Positions 55,111-63,916 of a stretch of DNA of 64,000 bases are shown piece by piece. The position numbers and the translations under genes are program-made. The DNA comes from JACKFB01 sp041389525 (lineage in GTDB: Bacteria; Myxococcota_A; UBA9042; PHBI01; JACKFB01). Each line of letters begins with the position of its first letter. Position 1 is the first letter of the stretch. Under the pieces are notes generated by a model. It was not told the DNA's origin. It ran no database searches and saw nothing but the letters and a program-made list of their open reading frames with translations. The stretch spans positions 124,001-188,000 of the forward strand of contig JAWKRR010000004.1 of NCBI GenBank assembly GCA_041389525.1, written 5' to 3'.

Positions 55111-56357
55111 GCTCCATGCGACGAAACACAGTGAGACAGAATCTGGGCGGGTCGGGCGGCAGGGCTGCTGTGGTGGTCGCGGCGCTCTGCGTCGTCGCTG
55201 GCCTCAGCGGCGCGGCGTCGGCTGCGGAACCTGCGCCATGCGGGGGCATCCACCTGGTCGACGGGCGCGTCGTGAGCGGCGAGCCGCTGACGGTCGAGCG
55301 GGCTCGCGACCTCACGCTGAGCGGCTGCTTCGCCGCGATCTCCGCGGCGCTCAACGCGGAGCCGGGGGTGATCTCGGTCACCGTCGCGGCGCGCGCGGTG
55401 GACAAGGCGCGTGCTGACGGCTCGGCGCTGGTGGTGGCCAAGCAGATCGCGAGCGCGCTGGTCGCCTCGGGGCTGCCCGAGCATCGCGTGTCGGCGGTGG
55501 CGCCGCTCCTGCGCGCCGGCGAGAAGGCCGGCCTCTACATTACATACGCGGTGCGGCGGCGCGGGCGGACGGTCGGCAACGTCGCCGCCGCGCGCGGCTC
55601 GGTCACCAGCGGCCCGCCCGAGGGCGAGCAGGCCCCCATCGTGCGCGGCGCGCGCCTCGCCGAGGGCGACTGGCTGCGCACCGGCCCCGACTCGGTCGCC
55701 GTCATCGTGCTCGAGGACCGCAGCCGCATTCGCCTGGGCCCCAACACCGAGATGCGCCTGAAGGCCATCCTGCTGACCCACGAGGGGACGCGCCGCGTGC
55801 GCCTCGAGCTGCCCAGCGGACACATCGAGAGCATCGTGCAGCCCGCGGGCTCCGGCTCGCACTTCGAGGTGATCTCCGGGACGGCGGTCGCTGGCGTGCG
55901 CGGGACCACCTTCCGCGTCGACGCGTCCTCTGGCGGCGCTTCCGGCGCGCCGACGACCCGCCTCGAGACCCTCGAGGGCCTCGTCGGGCTCGACGCCTCC
56001 TCAGCGCGCGTCGAGGTCCCCAAGGGCAAGGGCACCCAAGCCGTCGCGGGCCAGCCGCCCGAGCCGCCGCGCGACCTGCTGGCGGCGCCCAAGGTGACGG
56101 GCCCGTACTTCGGGACCATCTCGCCGAAGAAGCGCCTGGCGTGGGACGCGCTGAGCGGCGCCGGCCGATACCGTGTCGAGGTCGCGCGCGATGCCGGCTT
56201 CGTCGACAGCTACAGCGCCATCGAGACCTCCGGCACGGACCTCGACCCGGCCCAGCTGCCCGCCATGGGTCGCTGGTTCTGGAAGGTGACCGCGGTCGAC
56301 CCGGACGGGTTCGTCGGCTTCGCGTCGAAGACCTACGCCTTCGACCTCGCTCCGTGA
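55107..56357 (+). CDS. Periplasmic FecR-domain protein
   Basis: The 416-residue protein has a Sec signal peptide (VVAALCVVAGLSGAASA). An N-terminal domain of ~120 residues (ISAALNAEPGVISVTVAARAVDKA, with an OmpA-like arrangement) comes first. The FecR domain at ~165-290 contains GARLAEGDWLRTGPDSVAVIVL, SRIRLGPNTEMRL and GTAVAGVRGTTFRVD. The last ~90 residues look like a fibronectin-III-type fold (RLAWDALSGAGRYRVEVARD, GRWFWKVTAVD). FecR domains sense or transmit envelope signals. It is coupled to the OmpA/thrombospondin-3 protein (ATGA) and followed 22 bp later by the CHASE2 kinase. Confidence 0.88.
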   Translation: MSSMRRNTVRQNLGGSGGRAAVVVAALCVVAGLSGAASAAEPAPCGGIHLVDGRVVSGEPLTVERARDLTLSGCFAAISAALNAEPGVISVTVAARAVDKARADGSALVVAKQIASALVASGLPEHRVSAVAPLLRAGEKAGLYITYAVRRRGRTVGNVAAARGSVTSGPPEGEQAPIVRGARLAEGDWLRTGPDSVAVIVLEDRSRIRLGPNTEMRLKAILLTHEGTRRVRLELPSGHIESIVQPAGSGSHFEVISGTAVAGVRGTTFRVDASSGGASGAPTTRLETLEGLVGLDASSARVEVPKGKGTQAVAGQPPEPPRDLLAAPKVTGPYFGTISPKKRLAWDALSGAGRYRVEVARDAGFVDSYSAIETSGTDLDPAQLPAMGRWFWKVTAVDPDGFVGFASKTYAFDLAP

Positions 56358-56379
56358 GAGGTCGCTCGGACTTGATCTC

Positions 56380-58836
56380 ATGAGCGGCGAACAGCCGACA
56401 ATCGAGACAAAGACCCCCCCCTGGGTTCCGTGGTTGCGGTTCGGGCTGGCGCTGCTCTTGGTCCTCGTTTCGCTCGTGCGCGTCGGGCGAATCGAGGTGT
56501 TTGAGGACATGGAGCGGGCGCTCTATGACTTCGCGACGGTGCACCTGATCCCGCCGGCGCCGGTCAGCGGCAAGGTCGCCCTGGTCTTCGTCGACGACGC
56601 GTCCCTCGAGGCGATCGGCGAACGCTGGCCGCTGGAGCGCGCGACCTGGGCGCGCTTCATCGCCGAGATGGCCGCGTTTCGCCCCAGCGCGCTGGCCATC
56701 GACGCGGTGTTCGACCAAGCCGGCCCCCGCGAAGCCCTCGACCTCGCCGAGCAGCTGATGGAGAGCCTGGACTCCCCCGAGTTTCAGGACTCGACCCCGG
56801 CGCGCGCGCTGAGCTCGGACCTGCGCTTCCGCCTCAAGGCCCTCGACGGCGACCGCCAGCTCGTGGAGGCCGTGGCGCAGCAGGGCGGCACCGTGCTTGG
56901 CGAGTACTTCGTGCTCGATGACGGCAGCGCCCCGGCCGCGCGCTACGAGCCGCCGCCCGAGGGCCCCGGGCCGCAGCCGCTGGGGCCGAGCGTCGCCACG
57001 CGGCTGCAAGCGACCCAACTCGTCGGCAACATCGAGCCCGCCGAGGTCGCCGCGCGCTCGACCGGCGCCATCAACATCCTCCACGACCCCGACGGCGTCG
57101 TGCACCGCTACCCCTACGCGGTGGGCTGGGCGGAGAGCCGCTTCCCCAGCTTGGCCCTCGCGACGGTCCGCACGGCGACCGCGGACGACGCCACCCGCGA
57201 GGAACTCACCCGCGCCGCGCTGGACCGCGACCGCGCCACGCCGCTGCTGCGCTTCCCCCCTCAAGACGCCATCCCCATGCTGCGCTTCGCCGACGTCCTG
57301 CTCGACGAGGGCCGCTCGGACTCGCTCGGCACGCTCCTGGGCGACCGCCTCGTCTTCGTGGGCGTCAGCGCCACAGGCCTGCACGACTCTCACGTCCGCC
57401 CAGGCGGCCAACGCATCCCGGGCGTGCTGCTTCAAGCCATCGCCGCCGACAATCTCCTCACCGGGACCTCGCTGGCCTCGGAGGGCCGCGCCGCCTGGAT
57501 CGGCTTCATCGAGACCGCGCTGCTGCTCCTCGCCTTCGCCTATTTCGCCCGCTTCTTCTCGGCCCAGCGCTCGCTGGTCGGGTTCGGCGTGGTGGCCATG
57601 GGCGCGCACGCGGCGCTGTCCCTCTACGTCCTCCCCCTCGCCGGCTACTGGTCGGGCGCCGCCCCGGTCTTCGTGGGCCTCTTCTCGGTGACCGGCGCCG
57701 AGCTGGTCGGCCGCTCCATCGCGCTCCAGCGCCAGCGCCGCGAGCTGCTGATTCGCCAGCAGGTCGTCGAGACGATCCTGCGCAGCCGCGAGCACATCAA
57801 GCTCATCGTCGACAACGTCGCGGACGCCATCCTCAGCCTCGACTCAGACGGCGACATCGTCTCGGCCAACGGCGCCGCCCGCAGCCTCTTCGGCTTCGAC
57901 AGCACCGTCCCGCTGCTCGGCGGCATCGGCACGGTGCTCCCGGGCTGGCCCGGCACCGACGCGCGCATCGAACAGACCGCCGCCATCTGGGAGTGCGAGG
58001 GCGTGCGCGCCGACGGCACCACCTTCGCCGCCGAGGTCATCACCAGCCGCATCCCGCCCCAGCCCGAAGCCGGCCCCATGAGCGCGTCGTTCATCTCGGT
58101 GGTCCGCGACATCACCGCCCGCCGCGAGGCCGACAGCGCCAAGCAGCGCTTCGTCTCCATGGTCAGCCACGAGCTGCGCACCCCGGTGACCTCCATCCGC
58201 GGCGCCCTCGGCCTGGTCGCCAGCGGCCGCCTCGGCGACATCTCACCCGACGCCGCGCGCATGATCGAGGTGGCCCACAACGGCTCGCAGCGCCTCGTGC
58301 GCCTGGTCAACGACATCCTGGACGTCGCCCGCATCGACGCCGGCGCCCTGAGCGTCGCGCTTCAGCCACTCGAGCTCGGCGAAGCGGTCTCCGACGCCGT
58401 CGCCGAGGCCCAGGGCTTCGCCGCCGAGCACAAGGTGCCGCTGTTGCTGGAGCCCGCGGGCGTCGACCTCCCCGTCAACGGCGACCGCGATCGCATCGCC
58501 CAGGTCCTCGCCAATCTCGTCTCCAACGCGCTCAAGTTCTCGCCGGAGGGCGTCGCCGTCACCGTCTCCCTCGAGCACCGCCAGCACGTCGCCCGCGTCT
58601 CCGTGCGCGACCGCGGCCCCGGCATCCCCGTCGAGGCGCGCGCCCGCATCTTCGAGCGCTTCGCTCAGGCCCACACGGCGACTCAGCGAACGCGCGGCAC
58701 CGGCCTCGGCCTCGGCATCGCGCGCTCGATCGTAGAGCTCCACGGTGGCAGCATCGGGTTCGAGACCGCAGTAGGGCAGGGCACCACCTTCTGGTTTGAG
58801 CTGCCCCTGACCCCTCCGACCGCCTCGGACAGCTAG
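56380..58836 (+). CDS. CHASE2-PAS sensor histidine kinase
   Basis: The 818-residue kinase starts with one transmembrane helix (~20-37) and a periplasmic CHASE2 domain (KVALVFVDDASLEAIGERWPL, RPSALAIDAVFD, DRLVFVGVSATGLHDSH). Three closely spaced membrane helices (~370-440) follow, then a PAS-like domain (IVDNVADAILSLDSDGDIVSANGAA, read from ~470) and a HisKA domain with phospho-His in FVSMVSHELRTPVTSIRGAL near 597. The HATPase carries N-box VLANLVSNALKFS, G1 DRGPGIP and G2 GTGLGLGIARSIV. All catalytic boxes are intact. It lies directly behind the OmpA-FecR pair, so envelope sensing is a reasonable inference; no response regulator is adjacent. Confidence 0.94.
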   Translation: MSGEQPTIETKTPPWVPWLRFGLALLLVLVSLVRVGRIEVFEDMERALYDFATVHLIPPAPVSGKVALVFVDDASLEAIGERWPLERATWARFIAEMAAFRPSALAIDAVFDQAGPREALDLAEQLMESLDSPEFQDSTPARALSSDLRFRLKALDGDRQLVEAVAQQGGTVLGEYFVLDDGSAPAARYEPPPEGPGPQPLGPSVATRLQATQLVGNIEPAEVAARSTGAINILHDPDGVVHRYPYAVGWAESRFPSLALATVRTATADDATREELTRAALDRDRATPLLRFPPQDAIPMLRFADVLLDEGRSDSLGTLLGDRLVFVGVSATGLHDSHVRPGGQRIPGVLLQAIAADNLLTGTSLASEGRAAWIGFIETALLLLAFAYFARFFSAQRSLVGFGVVAMGAHAALSLYVLPLAGYWSGAAPVFVGLFSVTGAELVGRSIALQRQRRELLIRQQVVETILRSREHIKLIVDNVADAILSLDSDGDIVSANGAARSLFGFDSTVPLLGGIGTVLPGWPGTDARIEQTAAIWECEGVRADGTTFAAEVITSRIPPQPEAGPMSASFISVVRDITARREADSAKQRFVSMVSHELRTPVTSIRGALGLVASGRLGDISPDAARMIEVAHNGSQRLVRLVNDILDVARIDAGALSVALQPLELGEAVSDAVAEAQGFAAEHKVPLLLEPAGVDLPVNGDRDRIAQVLANLVSNALKFSPEGVAVTVSLEHRQHVARVSVRDRGPGIPVEARARIFERFAQAHTATQRTRGTGLGLGIARSIVELHGGSIGFETAVGQGTTFWFELPLTPPTASDS

Positions 58837-58847
58837 GAAATCACTGC

Positions 58848-60020
58848 ATGATTCGACGATCCTTGACCGCGCTCCCGCTGCTGCTGCTCTTCGCCTGCGG
58901 TGCCGAGACCGCGGGCTCGGACGCCGCCGACGCGACGCCTGACGCGGCCCCCGACACGGCCAGCGACACGGCCAGCGACACCTCGGCCGCCCCCCGCGCC
59001 GACTTCGCCTGGCCCCCCGACGCGCCCGGCCCCTACCGCACGGGATATCGCCAGCTCGAGATCACCTACCAGCCCGACGGCATCAGCGAACCCCGCGCCT
59101 TCAAGCTCGCCCTCTGGTACCCGACCACCGACACCGACGGCCCCGAGCCGGTCTACCTCAAAATCTTCGCCGACGACGGCGCCTTCGAGGGCGCAAGCCT
59201 CGCCCCGCCCGCGGTCGGCGACACCTACCCGCTGCACGTCCACTCCCACGGCCACGGCGGCTACGCGGGCGCATCGCCCTCGCTCTTTCACCACTTCGCC
59301 AGCCACGGTTGGGTCGTCGCCGCCCCGGAGCACACCGGCAACACCACGCTGGACTTAGCCACCCCGCGCGCGACCTCGATCTTCTTTCTGCGCAGCTTCG
59401 ACATCTCCGCCGCCCTCGACACCTTGGCCGCGCTGCCGGCGTCGGACCCCCTGGCCGGCCATCTGGACACCAGCCGCGTCGTGATGAGCGGCCACAGCTT
59501 CGGCGGCTACACGACCTTCGCCGTCGCCGGCGCGGCCTTCGACACCGCCAGCATCGAGGCGGGCTGCGCCACGGACGACGGCCCCGGCGGCCCCTGCACC
59601 GCGGCCGAGATCGCCGTCTTCAAGAAGGGAACCCGCGACCCCCGCGTCATCGCCGCCCTCCCCATGGCCGCCGGCAACCGCGCCATGTTCGGCGACGCCG
59701 GCTACGCCCAGGTGGCCGTCCCCGTGCTCATGCTCAGCGGCGACGACGACACCGACGTCAAGAACGCCACCGAGGGCGACCCCATCTTCGCGGCCCTCGC
59801 CGGCAAGGACGCCGCCCGCGTCGACATCGCCGGCGGCTGCCACCAGGTCTTCGGCATCGGCGGCTGCCCAAAGATCTCGGACGACGAGGGCTTCCGCATC
59901 GTCAACACCTACTCCCTGGCCTTCGCCCGCGCTCAATTGCTAGGCGACACCTCGCTGTCCGGAATCCTCGACGGCTCCACCACCGTGTCGGCTGCGGCGA
60001 CATGGACGCGCGCCGACTGA
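58848..60020 (+). CDS. Alpha/beta-hydrolase lipoprotein (PAF-acetylhydrolase-like)
   Basis: A lipoprotein signal (LPLLLLFACGAE) and a short Asp/Thr/Ala linker lead into a hydrolase of about 340 residues. The oxyanion region is HVHSHGHGGYAG, the nucleophile elbow is GHSFGGYT with Ser near residue 215, the acid is probably in LSGDDDTDV near 303, and the His in GGCHQVFG near 328. The overall pattern resembles platelet-activating-factor acetylhydrolase and dienelactone-hydrolase-like esterases. It should act on esters outside the cytoplasm. AGGAAA precedes ATG 58848. It may be read through from the kinase gene 11 bp upstream. Confidence 0.88.
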   Translation: MIRRSLTALPLLLLFACGAETAGSDAADATPDAAPDTASDTASDTSAAPRADFAWPPDAPGPYRTGYRQLEITYQPDGISEPRAFKLALWYPTTDTDGPEPVYLKIFADDGAFEGASLAPPAVGDTYPLHVHSHGHGGYAGASPSLFHHFASHGWVVAAPEHTGNTTLDLATPRATSIFFLRSFDISAALDTLAALPASDPLAGHLDTSRVVMSGHSFGGYTTFAVAGAAFDTASIEAGCATDDGPGGPCTAAEIAVFKKGTRDPRVIAALPMAAGNRAMFGDAGYAQVAVPVLMLSGDDDTDVKNATEGDPIFAALAGKDAARVDIAGGCHQVFGIGGCPKISDDEGFRIVNTYSLAFARAQLLGDTSLSGILDGSTTVSAAATWTRAD

Positions 60021-60021
60021 T

Positions 60022-60984
60022 TTGGAAGTCGTCCTCGAGCTAGCCCTCCGGCTGCTGCCGCCGTGCATCGCCGTCATGCTCGGCGTGGTCGCGGGCGGCA
60101 CGCGGGTCTTTCGCAGCCGCCCCGGCGCCATCGACGTCCTCAACGGCTACGTCCTCTACGTCGCCTTCCCGCTGCTCATCGTCACGGGCACCGCCGACCC
60201 CAGCCACGAGGTCCCGGCACATGCGGCCTTCTACCTCGCCCACATCGCGCTCTTCGCCACCCTCGCCGCCATCTTCGCCGCCGTCGGCGCCGCCATCCCC
60301 CGCCTCCGCACCGAGCTCGGCGCCACCGCCCTGGGCGCCATCTTCGGCAACATCGCCTACGTCGGCCTGCCCTTCGTCGTCCAGGTCCTGGGGCCGTCCA
60401 GCATCGGCTACGCCTCGGTCGGCGTCGCCCTCCACGTCGCCCTCGCCATGACCCTCGGCCCCGCACTCCTCATCCGCTGGCAGGGCGGCGAGCGCCGCGC
60501 CCTCGGCCTCGTCGTGCGCCGCCTCGCCCGCCAGCCGCTGGTCTGGGCCCCCCTGGTCGGCTACCTGCTGCGCCTCGCGCCCGAGCCGGCCCTGCGCCAG
60601 ATTCTGCCGCCGTTTTCCCCGGTCGCCGCCTCCGCCCCGCCGGTCGCCCTCTTCATGCTGGGCCTCTATTTGCGAGCAAACGCCTCAGCGGTTCGCGCCA
60701 TCGACCTCCCGGCCACCGCCCTGAGCCTCGGCAAGCTCGTCGTCTCCCCCGCGGTCGCCCTGGCCCTGGCGCTGCCGCTGCTCGATCTCGGGCTGGTGTC
60801 TCCGCTCGAGGCGCGCGTCTTCGTCCTGCTCGCCGCGGTCCCCACGGCCATCGCCGCGTTTTCACTCTCCCAAGAGCTGGCGCTCGGCGAGCGCACCATC
60901 GCCCGCGGCATCGTCCTGACCACGGTGCTCTGCCTGCTCTCGCTACCGCTGGTCGGCGCCCTGGTCCTCAGCCTCACGGGCTGA
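60022..60984 (+). CDS. AEC-family (auxin efflux carrier-like) transporter
   Basis: The 320-residue protein has about ten membrane segments with the AEC pattern. The N-terminal half has PGAIDVLNGYVLYVAFPLLIV and GNIAYVGLPFV, and the C-terminal half has PPVALFMLGLYL followed by a final segment rich in Leu/Val. Relatives export small organic acids such as malate or malonate; the substrate is not evident here. The TTG start at 60022 lies one base after the hydrolase stop. The last 42 bases overlap the convergent gene that ends at 60943. Confidence 0.9.
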   Translation: MEVVLELALRLLPPCIAVMLGVVAGGTRVFRSRPGAIDVLNGYVLYVAFPLLIVTGTADPSHEVPAHAAFYLAHIALFATLAAIFAAVGAAIPRLRTELGATALGAIFGNIAYVGLPFVVQVLGPSSIGYASVGVALHVALAMTLGPALLIRWQGGERRALGLVVRRLARQPLVWAPLVGYLLRLAPEPALRQILPPFSPVAASAPPVALFMLGLYLRANASAVRAIDLPATALSLGKLVVSPAVALALALPLLDLGLVSPLEARVFVLLAAVPTAIAAFSLSQELALGERTIARGIVLTTVLCLLSLPLVGALVLSLTG

Positions 60985-61830
60985 CGGGGCCGCGTCGTCG
61001 CCGGCGCCATCCGGGATCGAGAAGCTCAGGGTCAGCCGCGCGCTCGAGGCCCGGCCCAGCACCGCGTAGACGCCGACGCCGACGACCTCCGTGGCCTGCA
61101 AGCGCAGATCCAGGTAGCCGGTCGTGTCCAGGGCTCGGTTCTCGGCGTAGGACGCCAGCCAAGGCCCGCGCTCGTCTCGGTCGAACTGGTCCACCATCCG
61201 CCTCGCCCCGAAGGCGAACCCCGCCGAGCCGCGAAAGATCTCGTGCTCGAACCCGATCCCGGCGCCGAAGAAGGTCGGGTCGAAGGCGCCGCGGGCCGGT
61301 CCAGCCCCCATCTCGCCCCAGATCCGCCCGATCCGACCGCCTCGCGCGTGGATCCAGGGAACGGCGGAGAGCCGGCTGTCCGTCGCCATGTACATTCGCC
61401 CGCCCCCGTCGACGGAAAACCACCGCCCGGTGTAGCCCACCTGCGCGCCCGCTGACGCGATGAAGTACGGCGAGCGGTCGGGCACGATGCCCTCCTCCGG
61501 GGTCGTCGAGATCGACTCCAGCGCCTCGCCGCGCACGCCCTCGATGCTGCCGCCGACCTGCACGCCCTTGGCGAACTCGTGGACCACCGTGACGCCGCCG
61601 CCCAGCTGCCGCTGGATCTGGGTCTCGGTGAGGCCCCCGTCGCAGTTGAAGTTGCGGTCGTGTACCCGAATGATCTCGCCGCTGGCGGTGACGATGGTGC
61701 GCGGCTCGCGGGTGTGGGCGCAGTAGGGCAGCACCCAGAGCGCGACCACCAGCCAGCCCAACACCCGCCCGACCGAGCGGGGCCACGCCCCCTTCCTCTG
61801 CGGAGCGTGGAGCGCGGGCTCAGAGCTCAC
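60943..61830 (-). CDS. Exported protein of unknown function, predicted beta-barrel-like
   Basis: The 295-residue product has an N-terminal hydrophobic segment (VLGWLVVALWVLPYCA), which is either a signal anchor or an atypical lipoprotein signal. Beta-rich Gly/aromatic sequence follows (GGSIEGVRGEALESI, AQVGYTGRWFSVDGGGRMY, FFGAGIGFEHEIFRGSAGFAFG). No family is recognised. The GTG start overlaps the stop of the cyclic-nucleotide-binding gene as GTGA, making it the third gene of a coupled minus-strand unit. The 3' end overlaps the AEC gene by 42 bases on the opposite strand. Confidence 0.72.
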   Translation of the reverse strand: MSSEPALHAPQRKGAWPRSVGRVLGWLVVALWVLPYCAHTREPRTIVTASGEIIRVHDRNFNCDGGLTETQIQRQLGGGVTVVHEFAKGVQVGGSIEGVRGEALESISTTPEEGIVPDRSPYFIASAGAQVGYTGRWFSVDGGGRMYMATDSRLSAVPWIHARGGRIGRIWGEMGAGPARGAFDPTFFGAGIGFEHEIFRGSAGFAFGARRMVDQFDRDERGPWLASYAENRALDTTGYLDLRLQATEVVGVGVYAVLGRASSARLTLSFSIPDGAGDDAAPSAREAEDQGADQR

Positions 61831-62333
61831 AGCGACACGATCCCCGCGGCGACGGCGTCGGCCATGCCCTGGTTCAGCGCGTTCTTGAGCTGGCGATTGA
61901 CCATCCGCAGGTCCTTGGCGAGCTGGCGCGCGACCACGTACTGAAAATGCGCCCCGAGCGGGGTGTCCGAGTAGTAGAGCAGCTCAAAGGCCGAGCGCGA
62001 CAGCGACGCCGTGCGCACCGGCCCCGCGGACCTGCAGGTCGCCGAGCGCGGCCCGTGGTCGACCAGCCCGGCGAGGCCGAAGATGTCGCCTTCTTCCATC
62101 AGCCGGACCACGCCGATGCCGGCCTCACCCGGCCGCTGCACGGTCACCAGGACCTTCCCGTCCAAGATGATGTGCATCGCGTAGTCGGACTTGCTGGCGG
62201 TCTGGCCCTCGCGCACGAAGACGTGGCCGTCGGGGTACTGCTCTTCCCAGAGCGTCTGCACGAGCGCGTCGATCTCGGCCTCGTTGAAGCCGGCGACCAG
62301 GGACAGCTCGCTCAGTACGGTGCGAAGCTCCAT
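61827..62333 (-). CDS. Cyclic-nucleotide-binding-fold protein A
   Basis: The 168-residue protein is a single CRP-like effector domain without a DNA-binding helix-turn-helix. Typical phrases are DGHVFVREGQTA, MHIILDGKVLV and, in the phosphate-binding cassette, IFGLAGLVDHGPRSAT. The Arg is kept, but the Glu of the usual FGE motif is replaced by Leu. It therefore may bind a nucleotide weakly, another ligand, or none. It lies three bases after a second protein of the same fold, suggesting a heterodimer, and is coupled to the exported protein downstream. Confidence 0.87.
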   Translation of the reverse strand: MELRTVLSELSLVAGFNEAEIDALVQTLWEEQYPDGHVFVREGQTASKSDYAMHIILDGKVLVTVQRPGEAGIGVVRLMEEGDIFGLAGLVDHGPRSATCRSAGPVRTASLSRSAFELLYYSDTPLGAHFQYVVARQLAKDLRMVNRQLKNALNQGMADAVAAGIVSL

Positions 62334-62336
62334 GAC

Positions 62337-62873
62337 TTAGTTGCCCCCGAACACGTTGCGGATGACCCCGCTAAGCCAGCCCTCTTTCTTCTGCGGCACG
62401 TGCTCCAGACGCCACGAGGTGGCGTCGCCCCTCAGCACGCCGCGACTTGACGCCCGCACCCGCTCCGACAGCGTGCGCGCCAAGGCCCGCAAGAGCGGAC
62501 TCGCCAGCACCGGGTCGTCCTCACGCAGCAGGTCGAGGGCCTCGGCCGACAAGATGAGCACCGTGCTGTCGCGCGCCGCGACCACGGTTGCCGACGCCGG
62601 CCCAGGGTCCAGCAGTCCGACCTCGCCGACCCACTGCCCGGGCGTGACCGTGCCGACCTCCAGCACCTCGCCGTCCGCGGTCACGGAGACCTTCAGCGAG
62701 CCGTCGGTGACGATGTAGAGCGCGTCCGTGTGGACGCCCTCCTCGGTGACCACCTCGCCAAAGGGGATCTTGCGCGGAACCATGCGATCCAGCAGGCGGT
62801 CGCGGTTTTCACCGCTCATCTCCTCGGCGAGGAGCGCCATGCCACTTCGCATGACCTCGCTGGACCCGGTCAT
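62337..62873 (-). CDS. Cyclic-nucleotide-binding-fold protein B
   Basis: The 178-residue protein is another stand-alone CRP-like domain (PFGEVVTEEGVHTDALYIVTDG read in two parts, then VGEVGLLDPGPASAT). Here the cassette Glu is present but the phosphate-binding Arg is Ala, the reverse of its neighbour. The C-terminal ~50 residues form an extra tail with basic residues and no recognisable DNA-binding motif. ATG 62873 has AGGTGGG upstream. It is the first gene of the three-gene minus-strand unit. Confidence 0.87.
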   Translation of the reverse strand: MTGSSEVMRSGMALLAEEMSGENRDRLLDRMVPRKIPFGEVVTEEGVHTDALYIVTDGSLKVSVTADGEVLEVGTVTPGQWVGEVGLLDPGPASATVVAARDSTVLILSAEALDLLREDDPVLASPLLRALARTLSERVRASSRGVLRGDATSWRLEHVPQKKEGWLSGVIRNVFGGN

Positions 62874-62994
62874 CGACCCACCTGGAAAGCGTCTCTAAGC
62901 CCGCGAAGTATGGCGCGGGCGTAGCGGGAACGCCAGTCTTGCCGCGTGAGTGGCGAGAGGCGTGCCAAAGATGCGCTGCCGCGACTGTCCCGAA

Positions 62995-63876
62995 TCAGAA
63001 CACCGAGGGGCGCAGGGCGAGCCGGTGGTCGATCATCGTCTGGATGGTCCCCGAGACCTTGGCCACCTTGGCGTCGATGATCTCGTCCTCCGCGTCGTCG
63101 CGCCCTTCGAAGACCATCGGCTCGCCGAAGTCGATGTAGAAGCGCGATGGCAGGGGCAGATAGGCCAGCAGGCCCAGGAGCGGGAGGTGCGGCGGGATCG
63201 GCACGTAGGGGGCGCCGACGAGGTTCGCGAGGCGCTTGAGGTTCAGGACGCTGGGGATCGATTCCTCAGCTCCCACCACGCTGATCGGGACGATCGGCGT
63301 ATTGGTCTGCAGGGCCAGGCGCATGAAGCCGCGCCCGAAGTGGGTCAGCCGGTAGCGGTCTTTGAAGAGCTTGCCGCAGCCGGCCGCGCCCTCCGGGAAG
63401 ACCAGAATCGCGTTGTCGGCGCCTAGCAGATTGCGGCAGTTCGTCGGGTCGCCGACCACCGCGCCGGTCCGCGAGAAGAGCTCGTTGACGAAGGGGAGGG
63501 TGGGCACCATGCGCTCGACCATGGCGCGGATGGCGCGCGGCGGCTTGCCCTCGAGCAGGCAGGTCGTGCCGATGACCATGCCATCCAGGGGCAGCTGGCC
63601 CGAGTGGTTGGCGATGAGCAGCACGCGCCCGTCGGGGATGTTCTCGACGCCGGTGGTCTGCGTGCGGAAGTAGCGATAGAGCAGATCGCCGATCGCGTAG
63701 CCGTGCTTGGCGGTCTGGGGGTGAAATCCCCAGTCGTCGTAGCCCTGCTCGTTGAGGTTGTGCTCGAGCGTAGAGAACGCGCGGTCCAGCTCAGGCCGGA
63801 TCGGCATCTTGCGCAGCAGTTCGTCGAATCCCAAGCCCATGCCGCGCAGCATGGCCGCCGCCGAGTCCGCGCGCAA
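62995..63876 (-). CDS. Phospholipid/glycerol acyltransferase (PlsC-like)
   Basis: The 293-residue protein carries the acyltransferase motifs: a variant of motif I (NHSGQLPLDG, with six rather than four residues between His and Asp), GKPPRAIRAMVERM, the substrate-binding FPEGAAGCGK, and IVPISVVGAEE. Relatives acylate lysophosphatidic acid or similar acceptors at the inner membrane. TTG 63876 has AGGA five bases upstream; ATG 63852 is the alternative and removes eight residues. It follows the GNAT gene by 40 bp. About 120 bp without a gene separate it from the next unit. Confidence 0.88.
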   Translation of the reverse strand: MRADSAAAMLRGMGLGFDELLRKMPIRPELDRAFSTLEHNLNEQGYDDWGFHPQTAKHGYAIGDLLYRYFRTQTTGVENIPDGRVLLIANHSGQLPLDGMVIGTTCLLEGKPPRAIRAMVERMVPTLPFVNELFSRTGAVVGDPTNCRNLLGADNAILVFPEGAAGCGKLFKDRYRLTHFGRGFMRLALQTNTPIVPISVVGAEESIPSVLNLKRLANLVGAPYVPIPPHLPLLGLLAYLPLPSRFYIDFGEPMVFEGRDDAEDEIIDAKVAKVSGTIQTMIDHRLALRPSVF

Positions 63877-63916
63877 CCGGATCCTGCGTCGGGGGGCGGC
63901 GAAGGCTTGGTGTGCC

